From positions 1 to 64,000 of the forward strand of contig JAEUOT010000055.1 of the NCBI GenBank assembly GCA_016790705.1: a stretch of 64,000 bases of DNA. The letters are read 5' to 3'. A program made the position numbers and the translations under genes. Source of the stretch: Hydrogenophaga sp. Lineage in GTDB: Bacteria > Pseudomonadota > Gammaproteobacteria > Burkholderiales > Burkholderiaceae_C. Numbering within the stretch: position 1 is the stretch's first letter; every line of letters starts with the position of its first letter. This document shows positions 22,333 to 30,950 of this stretch, one piece after another. The notes under the pieces were generated by a model. It did no database searches and was not told the DNA's origin. It worked only from the letters and a program-made list of their open reading frames with translations.

Positions 22333-23400
22333 TTGAGCTACCAACTGACCATCGAACCGCTGGGCCAGACCGTGGAGGTGGAAGACGGCCAGACCATTCT
22401 GGACGCCGCCCTGCGGGCCGGCATCTACCTGCCCCACGCCTGCTGCCACGGCCTGTGCGCGACCTGCAAGGTGCAGGTCAGCGACGGCGAAATCGAACAC
22501 GGCGAAGCGAGCAACTTCGCGCTGATGGACTACGAGCGCGACGAAGGCAAGTGCCTGGCCTGCTGCGCCACGCTGCAGTCCGACGTGGTGATCGAGGCCG
22601 AGATCGACGAAGACCCCGACGCACAGAACCTGCCGGTGCAGGATTTCGCCGGCACGGTCAGCCGCATCGAAAGCCTCACGCCCACCATCAAGGGCGTCTG
22701 GATCAGGCTCGCGCAACCCATCACCTTCCAGGCCGGCCAGTACATCAACCTGGCCATCCCCGGCGAATCCCAACCGCGCGCCTTCTCGATCGCCAGCGCG
22801 CCGCAACAGGCCGACGAGATCGAGCTGAACATCCGCCACGTGCCCGGCGGCAAGGGCACGACCTGGGTCCACCAGCAACTGGCCGCGGGCGACAAGGTCC
22901 GGCTGTCCGGCCCCTACGGCCGCTTCTTCGTGCGCGAGAGCGCCCACCGCAAGGAGCAACTGGGCTACCTGTTCCTGGCGGGCGGCTCGGGCCTGTCGAG
23001 CCCGCGCTCGATGATCCTGGACCTGCTGGCCCAGGGCTGCAGCGCCCCCATCGTGCTGGTCAACGGCGCCCGCTCACGCGAGGAGCTCTACCACCACGCC
23101 GAGTTCCTCGACCTGGCGGCCCGGCACCCGAACTTCCGCTACGTCCCCGCCCTCTCCGGCGAGCCGCAGGACAGCGACTGGGACGGCGCGCGCGGCTTCG
23201 TCCACGAGGCCGCCAAGGCCCACTTCAACAACGATTTCCGCGGCCACAAGGCCTACCTCTGCGGGCCGCCGATGATGATCGACGCCTGCATCACCACGCT
23301 GATGCAGGGCCGCCTGTTCGAGCGCGACATCTACACCGAGAAATTCATCTCGGCCGCCGATGCGCAGCAGGTGCGCAGCCCGCTGTTCAAGCGGGTCTGA
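22333..23400 (+). CDS. dmpP: Phenol hydroxylase P5 reductase (FAD/[2Fe-2S])
   Basis: 355 aa, passes electrons from NAD(P)H to the diiron oxygenase. The N-terminal plant-type ferredoxin domain has C-x4-C-x2-C in ACCHGLCATCKV and the fourth ligand in LACCAT. A ferredoxin-reductase domain follows with RAFSIAS (FAD), GGSGLSSPRSMI (NAD) and YLCGPPMMIDAC. The start is a TTG at 22333 (SYQLTIEPLG), chosen because it aligns with family starts and no in-frame ATG/GTG exists nearby. The ribosome-binding site is poor (CCGGAGCC). The 3' end overlaps the convergent LysR gene by 14 bp. Confidence 0.93.
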   Translation: MSYQLTIEPLGQTVEVEDGQTILDAALRAGIYLPHACCHGLCATCKVQVSDGEIEHGEASNFALMDYERDEGKCLACCATLQSDVVIEAEIDEDPDAQNLPVQDFAGTVSRIESLTPTIKGVWIRLAQPITFQAGQYINLAIPGESQPRAFSIASAPQQADEIELNIRHVPGGKGTTWVHQQLAAGDKVRLSGPYGRFFVRESAHRKEQLGYLFLAGGSGLSSPRSMILDLLAQGCSAPIVLVNGARSREELYHHAEFLDLAARHPNFRYVPALSGEPQDSDWDGARGFVHEAAKAHFNNDFRGHKAYLCGPPMMIDACITTLMQGRLFERDIYTEKFISAADAQQVRSPLFKRV

Positions 23401-24307
23401 CTGTCCGGGGCCGGTTGCGCGTATCGCCGACAAAGTCATGGACCACCTCCAGGAACGCCTTGAGCACCGGCGAGCTGTCCCCGCTGCGGTAGAGGCAGCT
23501 GAGTTCCAGCTCCTTGAGCGTCTGGCTCTTGAGCGGGCGGAACACCACGCCGGGCAGCCGCAGGTTGGCCGCCGACTGCGTCGTGATCGCCACGCCGAAG
23601 CCGGTGGAGACCAGCGCCACGGCGGTCAGCACGTCCTCGACATCCTGCTCGACCGCCAACCGCACACCCTCGCTGCGGAAGGCATCCGCGACCTCCTGCG
23701 CCAGCCCGCGCATCGGCACGTTGGGGTAGGTGATCATGGGCACGTTGTCCAGGTCGCGCAGCGCGATGCTGGGACGCACCGACAGCGGGTGCGTGTCGGG
23801 CATGGCGACCACCAGCGACTCGCACAGCACCGTCTCGACCGTGATGCCCGCCTCCTCGGGCACCAGCCGGTTGAAGCCGACCAGGATGCGCCGCTCGTGC
23901 AGCGCCTGCAACTGCGCCACCTTGGTCATGTTGTGCAGCACGATCTTGACCTCCGGCCGCGCCGCGTGGAAACGCGCCAGCATGCGCGGGATCACATCGA
24001 GCACGCCGGAGCCGAACAGGCCCACGTCGAGCTGACCGATGAGGCCCTGTCCCGCGAGCCGCGCGCGTTCGGTCGCGCGCTGCGCCAGCCCCAGCAGGTT
24101 GGGCACCTCGGCCAGCAGCGTCTGCCCCGCCTCGGTCAGCGTCACGCCCTTGGGCGTGCGCACGAACAGCGGCGCCCCCACCTCCTCTTCCAGCGCCTGG
24201 ATGTGCCGCGTCAGCGGCGGCTGGGACATGTGCAGCCGCTGCGCGGCCCGTCCGATGTTGCCTTCCTCGGCCACCGCGAGGAAGTGGCGCATGTCGCGCA
24301 GGTCCAT
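23387..24307 (-). CDS. LysR family regulator inserted between dmpP and dmpQ
   Basis: 306 aa LysR-type regulator with an N-terminal HTH (RHFLAVAEEGNIGRAAQRLH then SQPPLTRHIQALEEE) and an inducer-binding domain similar to CatR/CbnR-type regulators of aromatic catabolism. It is transcribed against the operon, convergent with dmpP and divergent from dmpQ (169-bp spacer with an ATAC-N7-GTAT site). C. testosteroni TA441 also has a LysR gene, aphT, in its phenol locus. Probably it tunes the dmpQB lower part and its own transcription. Confidence 0.9.
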   Translation of the reverse strand: MDLRDMRHFLAVAEEGNIGRAAQRLHMSQPPLTRHIQALEEEVGAPLFVRTPKGVTLTEAGQTLLAEVPNLLGLAQRATERARLAGQGLIGQLDVGLFGSGVLDVIPRMLARFHAARPEVKIVLHNMTKVAQLQALHERRILVGFNRLVPEEAGITVETVLCESLVVAMPDTHPLSVRPSIALRDLDNVPMITYPNVPMRGLAQEVADAFRSEGVRLAVEQDVEDVLTAVALVSTGFGVAITTQSAANLRLPGVVFRPLKSQTLKELELSCLYRSGDSSPVLKAFLEVVHDFVGDTRNRPRTVRPA

Positions 24308-24331
24308 GTCCAGGGCTCCTTGTCCGTATCA

Positions 24332-24346
24332 ATACCCAAATGGTAT
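24332..24346. promoter_or_regulatory. LysR-type operator ATAC-N7-GTAT
   Basis: ATACCCAAATGGTAT contains the T-N11-A pattern and the specific ATAC-N7-GTAT half-sites recognised by CatR/CbnR-group regulators. It lies 24 bp upstream of the LysR start codon, in the dmpQ spacer. Two further GTAT half-sites follow in CAGTATTGGACAGTATGG (from about 24363), consistent with an activation site at a dmpQ promoter. Confidence 0.65.
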
Positions 24347-24476
24347 CGAGTCATCGAAAAAACAGTATTGGACAGTATGGAGCGAGATTTTTATCGTTGC
24401 GGACACCTGAACGACAGGCGCCCGCAACCGCTCACCGACGAGCCCTCAACCCAGAGCGCCCCCCAGGAGACACGCC

Positions 24477-24821
24477 GTGCCCAAGTACGACATCTGCATC
24501 CAGGACACCGGTGAGCACTACAGCTGCACCGACACCCGCTCCGTGCTCGAAGGCATGGAGTCGCTGGGTCGTCGCGGCATCCCCGTCGGTTGTCGCAACG
24601 GCGGCTGCGGTGTCTGCAAGGTGCACATCACCTCGGGCAGCTATGTGGCGCGCGTGATGAGCCGCGAATACGTCAGCGCCGAGGACGAGAGCGAAGGCCG
24701 CGTGCTGGCCTGCCGCGTGCGCCCGGCCAGCGACCTGCAACTGCGGGTGATCGGAAAGATGAAAAAGAACGTCTGCAGGGTGGTTGAGCCAGCCGGCGTT
24801 CCCCAAACCACCTCAACCTAG
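24477..24821 (+). CDS. dmpQ: XylT-like [2Fe-2S] ferredoxin reactivating catechol 2,3-dioxygenase
   Basis: 114 aa plant-type ferredoxin with C-x4-C-x2-C in GCRNGGCGVCKV and a later LACRV. XylT/DmpQ proteins reduce oxidised, inactive Fe(III) of catechol 2,3-dioxygenase, which lies next (21 bp). The start is a GTG at 24477, 11 bp after AGGAG; no ATG is available in register. Its upstream spacer is divergent to the LysR gene, so it may have its own promoter besides read-through from dmpP. Confidence 0.92.
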   Translation: MPKYDICIQDTGEHYSCTDTRSVLEGMESLGRRGIPVGCRNGGCGVCKVHITSGSYVARVMSREYVSAEDESEGRVLACRVRPASDLQLRVIGKMKKNVCRVVEPAGVPQTTST

Positions 24822-24842
24822 AGAGAGACAAAGGAGATTCCC

Positions 24843-25769
24843 ATGGCTATGAAAGGTGTACTGCGCCCAGGCCACGCCCAGATCCGGGTGCTGGACATGG
24901 ACGAGTCGGTGAAGTTCTATACCAACGTAATGGGCCTGATCGAGACGGGCCGCGATGGCCAGGGCCGCGTCTATTTCAAGACCCGCCAGGAACGCGACCA
25001 CAACAGCGTGATCCTGCGTCAGGCCGACCGCGCCGGCATCGACTTCTTCGCGTTCAAGGTCGCCACCAAGGTCGACATGGACGAGTTCGAGCGCCGCCTC
25101 AAGGCACACGGCGTCAAGACCGAGCGCATCCCCGCCGGCGAACTGCTGGAGACCGGCGAGCGCGTGCGCTTCATGCTGCCCACCGGCCACGCCGTCGAGC
25201 TGTACGCCGAGAAGAAGGACGTCGGCAACGGCATGGGCTACACCGATCCGGAAGTCGACGTGGTCGACGGCCCCGGCATCCGCCCGACCCGCATGGACCA
25301 CGCCCTGCTCTACGGCGGCGACATCGACGGTGCGCGCGAGATCTTCGAGAAGTGCCTGGACTTCCACCTGGTCGAACGCGTCAAGCTCGAAGACGGCAAG
25401 ACCGACCTGGCCGTCTGGCTGACCTGCAGCGCCAAGGCCCACGACATCGCGATGGTCCGCCACGCCGAGGACGGCAAGCTGCACCACGTCTCGTTCCAGA
25501 TGCCCTCGTGGGAAAGCGTGCTGCGCGCCGCCGACATCATGAGCATCAACCGCGTGTCCATCGACATCGGACCCACCCGCCACGGCATCACGCAGGGCAC
25601 GACGATCTATTTCTTCGACCCCAGCGGCAACCGCCTCGAAACCTTCTGCGGCGGCTACGACCACTACCCCGACATGCACCCCGTCACCTGGACCTGGGAC
25701 GAGGTCGGCCGCGGCATCTTCTATCACGACCGCAAGCTCAACGATGCGTTCCTGAGCGTGGTGACCTGA
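24843..25769 (+). CDS. dmpB: Catechol 2,3-dioxygenase (extradiol)
   Basis: 308 aa type I extradiol dioxygenase; opens catechol to 2-hydroxymuconic semialdehyde. Fe(II) ligands are H153, H214 and E266, in GG-free contexts RMDHALLYGG, GKLHHVSFQ and NRLETFCGG. The two-domain vicinal-oxygen-chelate layout and length agree with XylE/DmpB. Starts MAMKGVLRPGHAQIRV after an AAAGGAG site. Together with dmpQ it forms the core of the meta-cleavage step. Confidence 0.97.
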   Translation: MAMKGVLRPGHAQIRVLDMDESVKFYTNVMGLIETGRDGQGRVYFKTRQERDHNSVILRQADRAGIDFFAFKVATKVDMDEFERRLKAHGVKTERIPAGELLETGERVRFMLPTGHAVELYAEKKDVGNGMGYTDPEVDVVDGPGIRPTRMDHALLYGGDIDGAREIFEKCLDFHLVERVKLEDGKTDLAVWLTCSAKAHDIAMVRHAEDGKLHHVSFQMPSWESVLRAADIMSINRVSIDIGPTRHGITQGTTIYFFDPSGNRLETFCGGYDHYPDMHPVTWTWDEVGRGIFYHDRKLNDAFLSVVT

Positions 25770-25771
25770 TC

Positions 25772-25870
25772 ACCCCCTGCGGCGCTGCGCGCCTTCCCCC
25801 TCTCCTGCGGGAGGGGGACGCACCCAGTGGCCCGGCAAAGCCGGTTCCACGGGTGCCTTGGCGGGCTTGT
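25772..25870. repeat. Extragenic repeat between dmpB and the GlcG-like gene
   Basis: Non-coding block with two hairpins: CCCCCTC...GAGGGGG (25796-25817) and a compound stem CACCC...GGGTG (25821-25855) enclosing CCGGC-AAA-GCCGG. It starts with CACCCCCTGCGGCGCTGC, a phrase I recognise from intergenic repeats of Comamonadaceae. It splits the operon between dmpB and the next gene and may stabilise upstream mRNA. Confidence 0.55.
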
Positions 25871-25912
25871 CGCTGCGCGACTTGCTGCTTGTTCATCCAC
25901 TCCAGTTATTCC

Positions 25913-26347
25913 ATGAGTTCTTCCATCACTGTTCCTGCCGCCGTCATCACCGCACGCGCCGCATCGGTCGCCTGTGACGCGGCCGTGGCCAAGGCGGAGG
26001 CATTGGGGATCCGCATCAACGTGGCCGTGACCGACGCCTCGGGCACGCTGGCCGCGTTCCTGCGCATGCCCAATGCGTTTCTGCATTCGATCGACATCGC
26101 CATCGACAAGGCCTACACCGCCGCCAGCTTCGGCTTCCCGACCGCCGCCTGGCCACAGGTGCTCGCCGGTGACGAGGGCCTTCGCATCGGCATGCCGCAC
26201 CGCCCCCGCCTGGTGACCTTCGGCGGCGGTCTGCCGATCCGCGCCGACGACCAGCTCATCGGCGGCATCGGCGTCTCCGGCGGATCGGCCGAGCAGGACG
26301 CGGTCTGCGCCCAGGCCGGCATCGACGCCCTGCTCGCCCTGGCCTGA
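25913..26347 (+). CDS. GlcG/HbpS-like (DUF336) protein
   Basis: 144 aa. Single GlcG/HbpS (heme-binding-protein S) domain: VTDASGTLAAFLRMPNAFLHSIDIAIDKAYTA region split by the typical A-K-A-Y-T motif, then GGGLPIRADDQLIGGIGVSGG near the C-terminus. Function of the family in aromatic pathways is unsettled; heme or small-ligand sensing is suggested. The start ATG at 25913 follows the repeat with no strong ribosome-binding site. Homologues often sit beside meta-cleavage genes, which is the context here. Confidence 0.85.
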   Translation: MSSSITVPAAVITARAASVACDAAVAKAEALGIRINVAVTDASGTLAAFLRMPNAFLHSIDIAIDKAYTAASFGFPTAAWPQVLAGDEGLRIGMPHRPRLVTFGGGLPIRADDQLIGGIGVSGGSAEQDAVCAQAGIDALLALA

Positions 26348-26389
26348 CGCGCACGCACCAAGGAATCACAGACTGACCGGAGCCTTCCC

Positions 26390-27844
26390 ATGAAACACTT
26401 CCTCAACTTCATCAACGGCGATTTCGTCGCCACCGACAAGACCTTCGAAGACCGCAACCCCGCCACCAACGAAGTGGTCGGTCTGGTGCACGAGGCCGGC
26501 CAGGCCGAGGTCGACGCCGCTGTCGCCGCCGCCCGCGCGGCCCTCAAGGGCGAGTGGGGGAAGATGAGCGTGGTCAAGCGCGCCGAGCTGCTGCACGCGG
26601 TGGCCGACGAGATCAACCGCCGCTTCGACGACTTCCTCGCCGCCGAACTGGCCGACACTGGCAAGCCGCGCTCGCTGGCTTCGCACATCGACATCCCGCG
26701 CGGCGCCGCCAACTTCAAGATCTTCGCGGACATCGTCAAGAACGTCCCGACCGAGAGCTTCCAGATGACCACGCCCGACGGCGGCACGGCCGTCAGCTAC
26801 GCGGTGCGTTCGCCGCTGGGCGTGGTCGGCGTGATCTGCCCGTGGAACCTGCCGCTGCTGCTGATGACCTGGAAAGTCGGCCCGGCCCTGGCCTGCGGCA
26901 ACACCGTGATCGTCAAGCCCTCCGAAGAGACCCCCGCCACCGCGACGCTGCTGGGCGAGGTGATGAACGCGGTCGGCATCCCCAAGGGCGTGTACCAGGT
27001 GCTGCACGGCTTCGGCCCCGGCTCGGCCGGCGAGTTCATCACCAAGCACCCCGGCGTCAACGGCATCACCTTCACCGGCGAGACCCGCACCGGCGAGGCC
27101 ATCATGGCCGCCGCCGCCAAGGGCGTGCGCCCGGTCAGCTTTGAACTCGGCGGCAAGAACGCCGGCATCGTCTTCGCCGACGCCGACTTCGACAAGGCCG
27201 TCGCCGGCATCACGCGCAGCGCCTTCGAGAACTGCGGCCAGGTCTGCCTGGGCACCGAGCGCGTCTACGTGCAGCGCCCGATCTTCGACAAGTTCGTCGC
27301 GGCGCTGAAGGCCAAGGCCGAGGCCCTGACCATCGGCGGTCCCGACACCCCCGGCGTGGGCATCGGCCCGCTGATCTCGGCCGAACACAAACAGAAGGTC
27401 ATGGGCTACTACGCCAAGGCCAAGGCCGAAGGCGCGACCGTCGTCACCGGCGGCGGCGCACCGGCCATGACCGGCGACTACGCCAACGGCCATTTCGTGC
27501 AGCCCACCATCTGGACCGGACTGCCCGAGAGCGCCAGCGTGATCCGCGAAGAGATCTTCGGCCCCTGCTGTCACATCGCCCCCTTCGACACCGAAGAGGA
27601 AGCCGTCGCGCTGGCCAACGCCACCGACTACGGCCTGGCCACCACCGTCTGGACCCAGGACCTGGGCACCGCCCACCGCATGGCCGCCGCGATCGAGGTC
27701 GGCCTGTGCTGGATCAACAGCTGGTTCCTGCGCGACCTGCGCACCGCCTTCGGCGGCGCGAAGGCCTCGGGCATCGGCCGCGAAGGCGGCGTGCACTCGC
27801 TGGAGTTCTACACCGAGCTGCGCAACGTGATGGTGAAGCTGTGA
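26390..27844 (+). CDS. dmpC: 2-hydroxymuconic semialdehyde dehydrogenase
   Basis: 484 aa aldehyde dehydrogenase; oxidises 2-hydroxymuconic semialdehyde to 2-hydroxymuconate with NAD+ (oxalocrotonate branch). It starts MKHFLNFINGDFVATDKTFE. The catalytic Cys lies in ENCGQVCLGTER, the general-base Glu in FELGGKNAG, and the cofactor-binding PWNLPLLL segment is present. Its stop overlaps the GTG start of dmpD by four bases (GTGA), so translation is coupled. Confidence 0.95.
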   Translation: MKHFLNFINGDFVATDKTFEDRNPATNEVVGLVHEAGQAEVDAAVAAARAALKGEWGKMSVVKRAELLHAVADEINRRFDDFLAAELADTGKPRSLASHIDIPRGAANFKIFADIVKNVPTESFQMTTPDGGTAVSYAVRSPLGVVGVICPWNLPLLLMTWKVGPALACGNTVIVKPSEETPATATLLGEVMNAVGIPKGVYQVLHGFGPGSAGEFITKHPGVNGITFTGETRTGEAIMAAAAKGVRPVSFELGGKNAGIVFADADFDKAVAGITRSAFENCGQVCLGTERVYVQRPIFDKFVAALKAKAEALTIGGPDTPGVGIGPLISAEHKQKVMGYYAKAKAEGATVVTGGGAPAMTGDYANGHFVQPTIWTGLPESASVIREEIFGPCCHIAPFDTEEEAVALANATDYGLATTVWTQDLGTAHRMAAAIEVGLCWINSWFLRDLRTAFGGAKASGIGREGGVHSLEFYTELRNVMVKL

Positions 27845-28701
27845 ACGCTCCCCACAACCCCGAAGTCGCCCGCAGCGTTCGCACCGGCAACTTCAACACC
27901 AACGTCCACGACCTCGGCGCATCGACGCCAGGCCAGCCGCCGGTGCTGTTCATCCACGGCTCCGGTCCGGGCGTGAGCGCCTGGGCCAACTGGCGCCTGG
28001 CGATGCCGGTGATTGCGCAGGCACGCCGCGTGATCGCGCCCGACATGGTGGGCTTCGGCTACACCGACCGCCCGGCCGGCATCGCCTACACCATGGACAC
28101 CTGGGTCCAGCAGGCGCTGGACCTGATGGACGCGATGGGTGTCGAGCAGGCCGACGTTGTCGGCAACAGCTTCGGCGGCGCGCTCTCGCTGGCACTGGCG
28201 ATCCGCGCGCCACAGCGCGTGCGCCGCCTGGTGCTGATGGGCTCGGTCGGCGTGCCCTTCCCGATCACGCCGGGCCTCGACGCCGTCTGGGGCTACGAGC
28301 CCTCGCTGGCCACCATGAAAAAGCTGCTGGACATCTTCGCCCACAGCCGCGCCCTGGTCACCGACGAGCTGGCCGAGCTGCGCTACCAGGCCAGCATCCG
28401 CCCCGGCTTCCAGGAGTCCTTCTCCGCCATGTTCCCGGCCCCGCGCCAGCGCTGGGTCGACGCCATGGCCAGCCCCGAGGCCGCGATCCGCGCGCTGCCG
28501 CACGAGACCCTGATCGTGCACGGCCGCGAGGACCAGGTGATCCCGCTGCAGAACTCGCTGACGCTGAGCCAGTGGATTCCCAACAGCCAGCTCCACGTGT
28601 TCGGCCACTGCGGCCACTGGACGCAGATCGAACACGCCGCGCGCTTCGCGCAACTGGTGTCGAACTTCCTCGCCGAGGCCGACGCCCGCGCCGCCGCCTG
28701 A
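27841..28701 (+). CDS. dmpD: 2-hydroxymuconic semialdehyde hydrolase
   Basis: 286 aa alpha/beta hydrolase; cleaves 2-hydroxymuconic semialdehyde to 2-hydroxypenta-2,4-dienoate and formate, the bypass for ketone-type ring products. It has HGSGPGVSAW (oxyanion), GNSFGG (nucleophile Ser), HGREDQVIPL (Asp) and GHCGHWTQIEHA (His). The start is a GTG at 27841 inside the stop of dmpC. An earlier frame extension into dmpC is a shadow. Confidence 0.94.
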   Translation: MNAPHNPEVARSVRTGNFNTNVHDLGASTPGQPPVLFIHGSGPGVSAWANWRLAMPVIAQARRVIAPDMVGFGYTDRPAGIAYTMDTWVQQALDLMDAMGVEQADVVGNSFGGALSLALAIRAPQRVRRLVLMGSVGVPFPITPGLDAVWGYEPSLATMKKLLDIFAHSRALVTDELAELRYQASIRPGFQESFSAMFPAPRQRWVDAMASPEAAIRALPHETLIVHGREDQVIPLQNSLTLSQWIPNSQLHVFGHCGHWTQIEHAARFAQLVSNFLAEADARAAA

Positions 28702-28727
28702 CCCTTTCAAACCTTCCGACACACACC

Positions 28728-29513
28728 ATGGACAAACAGAAGATCCAGCAGTACGGCGACGAGCTCTACCAGTCGCTGCTCGACCGCACACCCGTCGCCC
28801 CGCTGACTGACCGGGAAGCGGACATCACCATCGAGGACGCCTACCAGATCCAGTTGCGCATGATCCAGCGCCGCCTGGACGCGGGTGAACACGTCGTGGG
28901 CAAGAAGATCGGCGTGACCAGCAAGGTCGTGATGGACATGCTCAAGGTCAACCAGCCCGACTTCGGCCACCTGCTCTCGGGCATGGTCTACAACGAAGGC
29001 CAGCCGATTTCGGCGGGCACCATGATCGCGCCCAAGGCCGAGGCCGAGGTCGCCTTCATCCTGGCGCGCGACCTCGAAGGCCCGGGCGTGACCGCGGCCG
29101 ACGTGCTGCGCGCCACCGACTGCGTGATGCCCTGCTTCGAGATCGTCGACAGCCGCATCAAGGACTGGAAGATCAAGATCCAGGACACCGTGGCCGACAA
29201 CGCGTCGTGTGGCGTGCTCACGCTCGGCGGCCTGCGCAAGAGCCCGCGCGACCTCGACCTGGCGCTGGCCGGCATGGTGCTGGAGAAGAACGGCGAAATC
29301 ATCAGCACCTCCTGCGGCGCCTCGGTGCAGGGCTCGCCGGTCAACGCGGTCGCGTGGCTGGCCAACACGCTCGGCCGCCTGGGCATCGGCCTCAAAGCCG
29401 GCGACATCATCCTCTCGGGCTCGCAATCTCCGCTGGTCCCGGTCGTCGCGGGCGACAGCCTGTATTGCAGCGTCGGCGGCCTCGGTGGCACGTCCGTGCG
29501 TTTCGTCGCCTGA
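28728..29513 (+). CDS. dmpE: 2-hydroxypenta-2,4-dienoate hydratase
   Basis: 261 aa, adds water to 2-hydroxypentadienoate to give 4-hydroxy-2-oxovalerate. Starts MDKQKIQQYGDELYQSLLDR. Family core: KKIGVTSKVVMDML, APKAEAEVAF with metal-binding Glu residues, EIVDSRIKDWKIKIQDTVADN. One of four members of the hydratase/decarboxylase superfamily in this window (with dmpH, the 34135 gene and hpaH). Followed after 19 bp by dmpH. Confidence 0.94.
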   Translation: MDKQKIQQYGDELYQSLLDRTPVAPLTDREADITIEDAYQIQLRMIQRRLDAGEHVVGKKIGVTSKVVMDMLKVNQPDFGHLLSGMVYNEGQPISAGTMIAPKAEAEVAFILARDLEGPGVTAADVLRATDCVMPCFEIVDSRIKDWKIKIQDTVADNASCGVLTLGGLRKSPRDLDLALAGMVLEKNGEIISTSCGASVQGSPVNAVAWLANTLGRLGIGLKAGDIILSGSQSPLVPVVAGDSLYCSVGGLGGTSVRFVA

Positions 29514-29532
29514 GCGGGAAGGAAGCCATCAC

Positions 29533-30321
29533 ATGAAACTCGACAAGAACACCCTCGCCCAGCTCGCCGAGCACCTGGAAAACGCCGAGCTGAAGGCGCA
29601 CGACGTCACCAAGATCACCGACGACCACCCGGACATGGACTGGGACGACGCCTACGCGATCCAGGACATCATCCGCGCGCGCAAGGAAGGCCGTGGCAAC
29701 AAGACGGTGGGCCTCAAGTGCGGCCTGACCTCCTACGCCAAGATGAAGCAGATGGGCGTGGACACGCCGGTCTTCGGCTTCGTCAGCGACTACATGGCCT
29801 GCGCCGAAGGCAGCGACATCAAGACCTCGGAACTCATCCACCCCAAGGTCGAGGCCGAGATCTGCGTCGTCACCAAGACGGCGCTCAAGGGCCCGGGCTG
29901 CCACGTCGGCGCCGTGATGGCCGCCATCGACTTCGTGATCCCCGGCGTGGAGATCATCGACAGCCGCTACCGCGACTTCAAGTTCGACCTCAAGAGCGTG
30001 ATCGCCGACAACACCTCGGCCTCGCGCTTCGTGATCGGCGGCCGCTCGCGCCGCGTGGACGAACTGGACCTGCGCACGCTGGGCGTGGTGCTGGAGAAGA
30101 ACGGCCAGATCGTGGCCATGGCCGCCGGTGCCGCCGTGATGGGCCACCCTGCCGCCGCCATCGCCGCCCTGGCCAACCACCTCGGTGCACGCGGACAGGA
30201 GATTCCGGCCGGCAGCTTCATCATGACCGGTGGTGTGACCGAAGCCATCGCGGTGCAGGCGGGCGACAGCGTGAACGTGCGCTTCCAGGACCTGGGCACG
30301 GTCGGCATGCGCTTCGTCTGA
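29533..30321 (+). CDS. dmpH: 4-oxalocrotonate (2-oxo-3-hexenedioate) decarboxylase
   Basis: 262 aa, decarboxylates 2-oxo-3-hexenedioate to 2-hydroxypentadienoate. Starts MKLDKNTLAQLAEHLENAEL at 29533. Shares the superfamily core with dmpE (HPKVEAEICVV, EIIDSRYRDFKFDLKSVIADN) but has the decarboxylase-type GLKCGLTSYAKMKQMGVDTP. In other organisms DmpE and DmpH form a complex; here they are adjacent, whereas in the Pseudomonas dmp order H comes after F and G. Confidence 0.93.
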   Translation: MKLDKNTLAQLAEHLENAELKAHDVTKITDDHPDMDWDDAYAIQDIIRARKEGRGNKTVGLKCGLTSYAKMKQMGVDTPVFGFVSDYMACAEGSDIKTSELIHPKVEAEICVVTKTALKGPGCHVGAVMAAIDFVIPGVEIIDSRYRDFKFDLKSVIADNTSASRFVIGGRSRRVDELDLRTLGVVLEKNGQIVAMAAGAAVMGHPAAAIAALANHLGARGQEIPAGSFIMTGGVTEAIAVQAGDSVNVRFQDLGTVGMRFV

Positions 30322-30346
30322 GCGCCACCGCGAGAGACCCCCGCGC

Positions 30347-30922
30347 ATGAACGCTCCCGCTGCCCCGTCGCGCGCCGTGACCGTGCTGGTCACGCGCCGC
30401 GTCGCGCCCGCTGCCGTGGCCGCTTTCGAAGCGGCCATGACCGGGATGATCGAGGCAGCGACCCGATTCCCTGGCCACCTGGGCGGCCAGCTCGTGCGGC
30501 CCGACGCGGCCGGGGACTCGGACGAACCCCTGCTCTACCACGTGGTGTTCGCCTTCGACAACGAGGCCAACCTGGCCGCCTGGCAGGCCTCGCCCGAGCG
30601 CGCGCACTGGCTCGCTCAGGTCGCCCCGCACACCATCGGCGAACAGGAGATGCGACGGGTCAGCGGACTGGACTACTGGTTCGCGCCCGCCGGCAGCACG
30701 ACCAAGGCGCCGCCGCCGAAGTGGAAGGTCGCCACCGTCACCTGGCTCGGCATCTTCCCGACCGTGCTGCTGCTTTTTCTCACCGTGGCACCGCTGCTGG
30801 CCGACTGGCCGCTGGTGCCGCGCACCATGCTCATCACCGCGCTGGTGGTGATCCTCATGACCTGGGTGGTGGCGCCGCGCCTGACGCGCTGGATGGCCGG
30901 CTGGCTGCACCGCCCCGCCTGA
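30347..30922 (+). CDS. ABM-domain protein with two membrane helices
   Basis: 191 aa. Residues about 10-105 form an antibiotic biosynthesis monooxygenase (ABM) ferredoxin-like fold ([33 protein letters not shown]). The C-terminus has two transmembrane helices ([20 protein letters not shown] and [18 protein letters not shown]). Such fusions are widespread and their role is unknown; oxidising a hydroxylated or quinoid by-product near the membrane is possible but unproven. It lies in the operon between dmpH and dmpF with short spacers. Confidence 0.85.
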   Translation: MNAPAAPSRAVTVLVTRRVAPAAVAAFEAAMTGMIEAATRFPGHLGGQLVRPDAAGDSDEPLLYHVVFAFDNEANLAAWQASPERAHWLAQVAPHTIGEQEMRRVSGLDYWFAPAGSTTKAPPPKWKVATVTWLGIFPTVLLLFLTVAPLLADWPLVPRTMLITALVVILMTWVVAPRLTRWMAGWLHRPA

Positions 30923-30950
30923 ACCGGATGTTCATTTCCAGGAGAAACCC

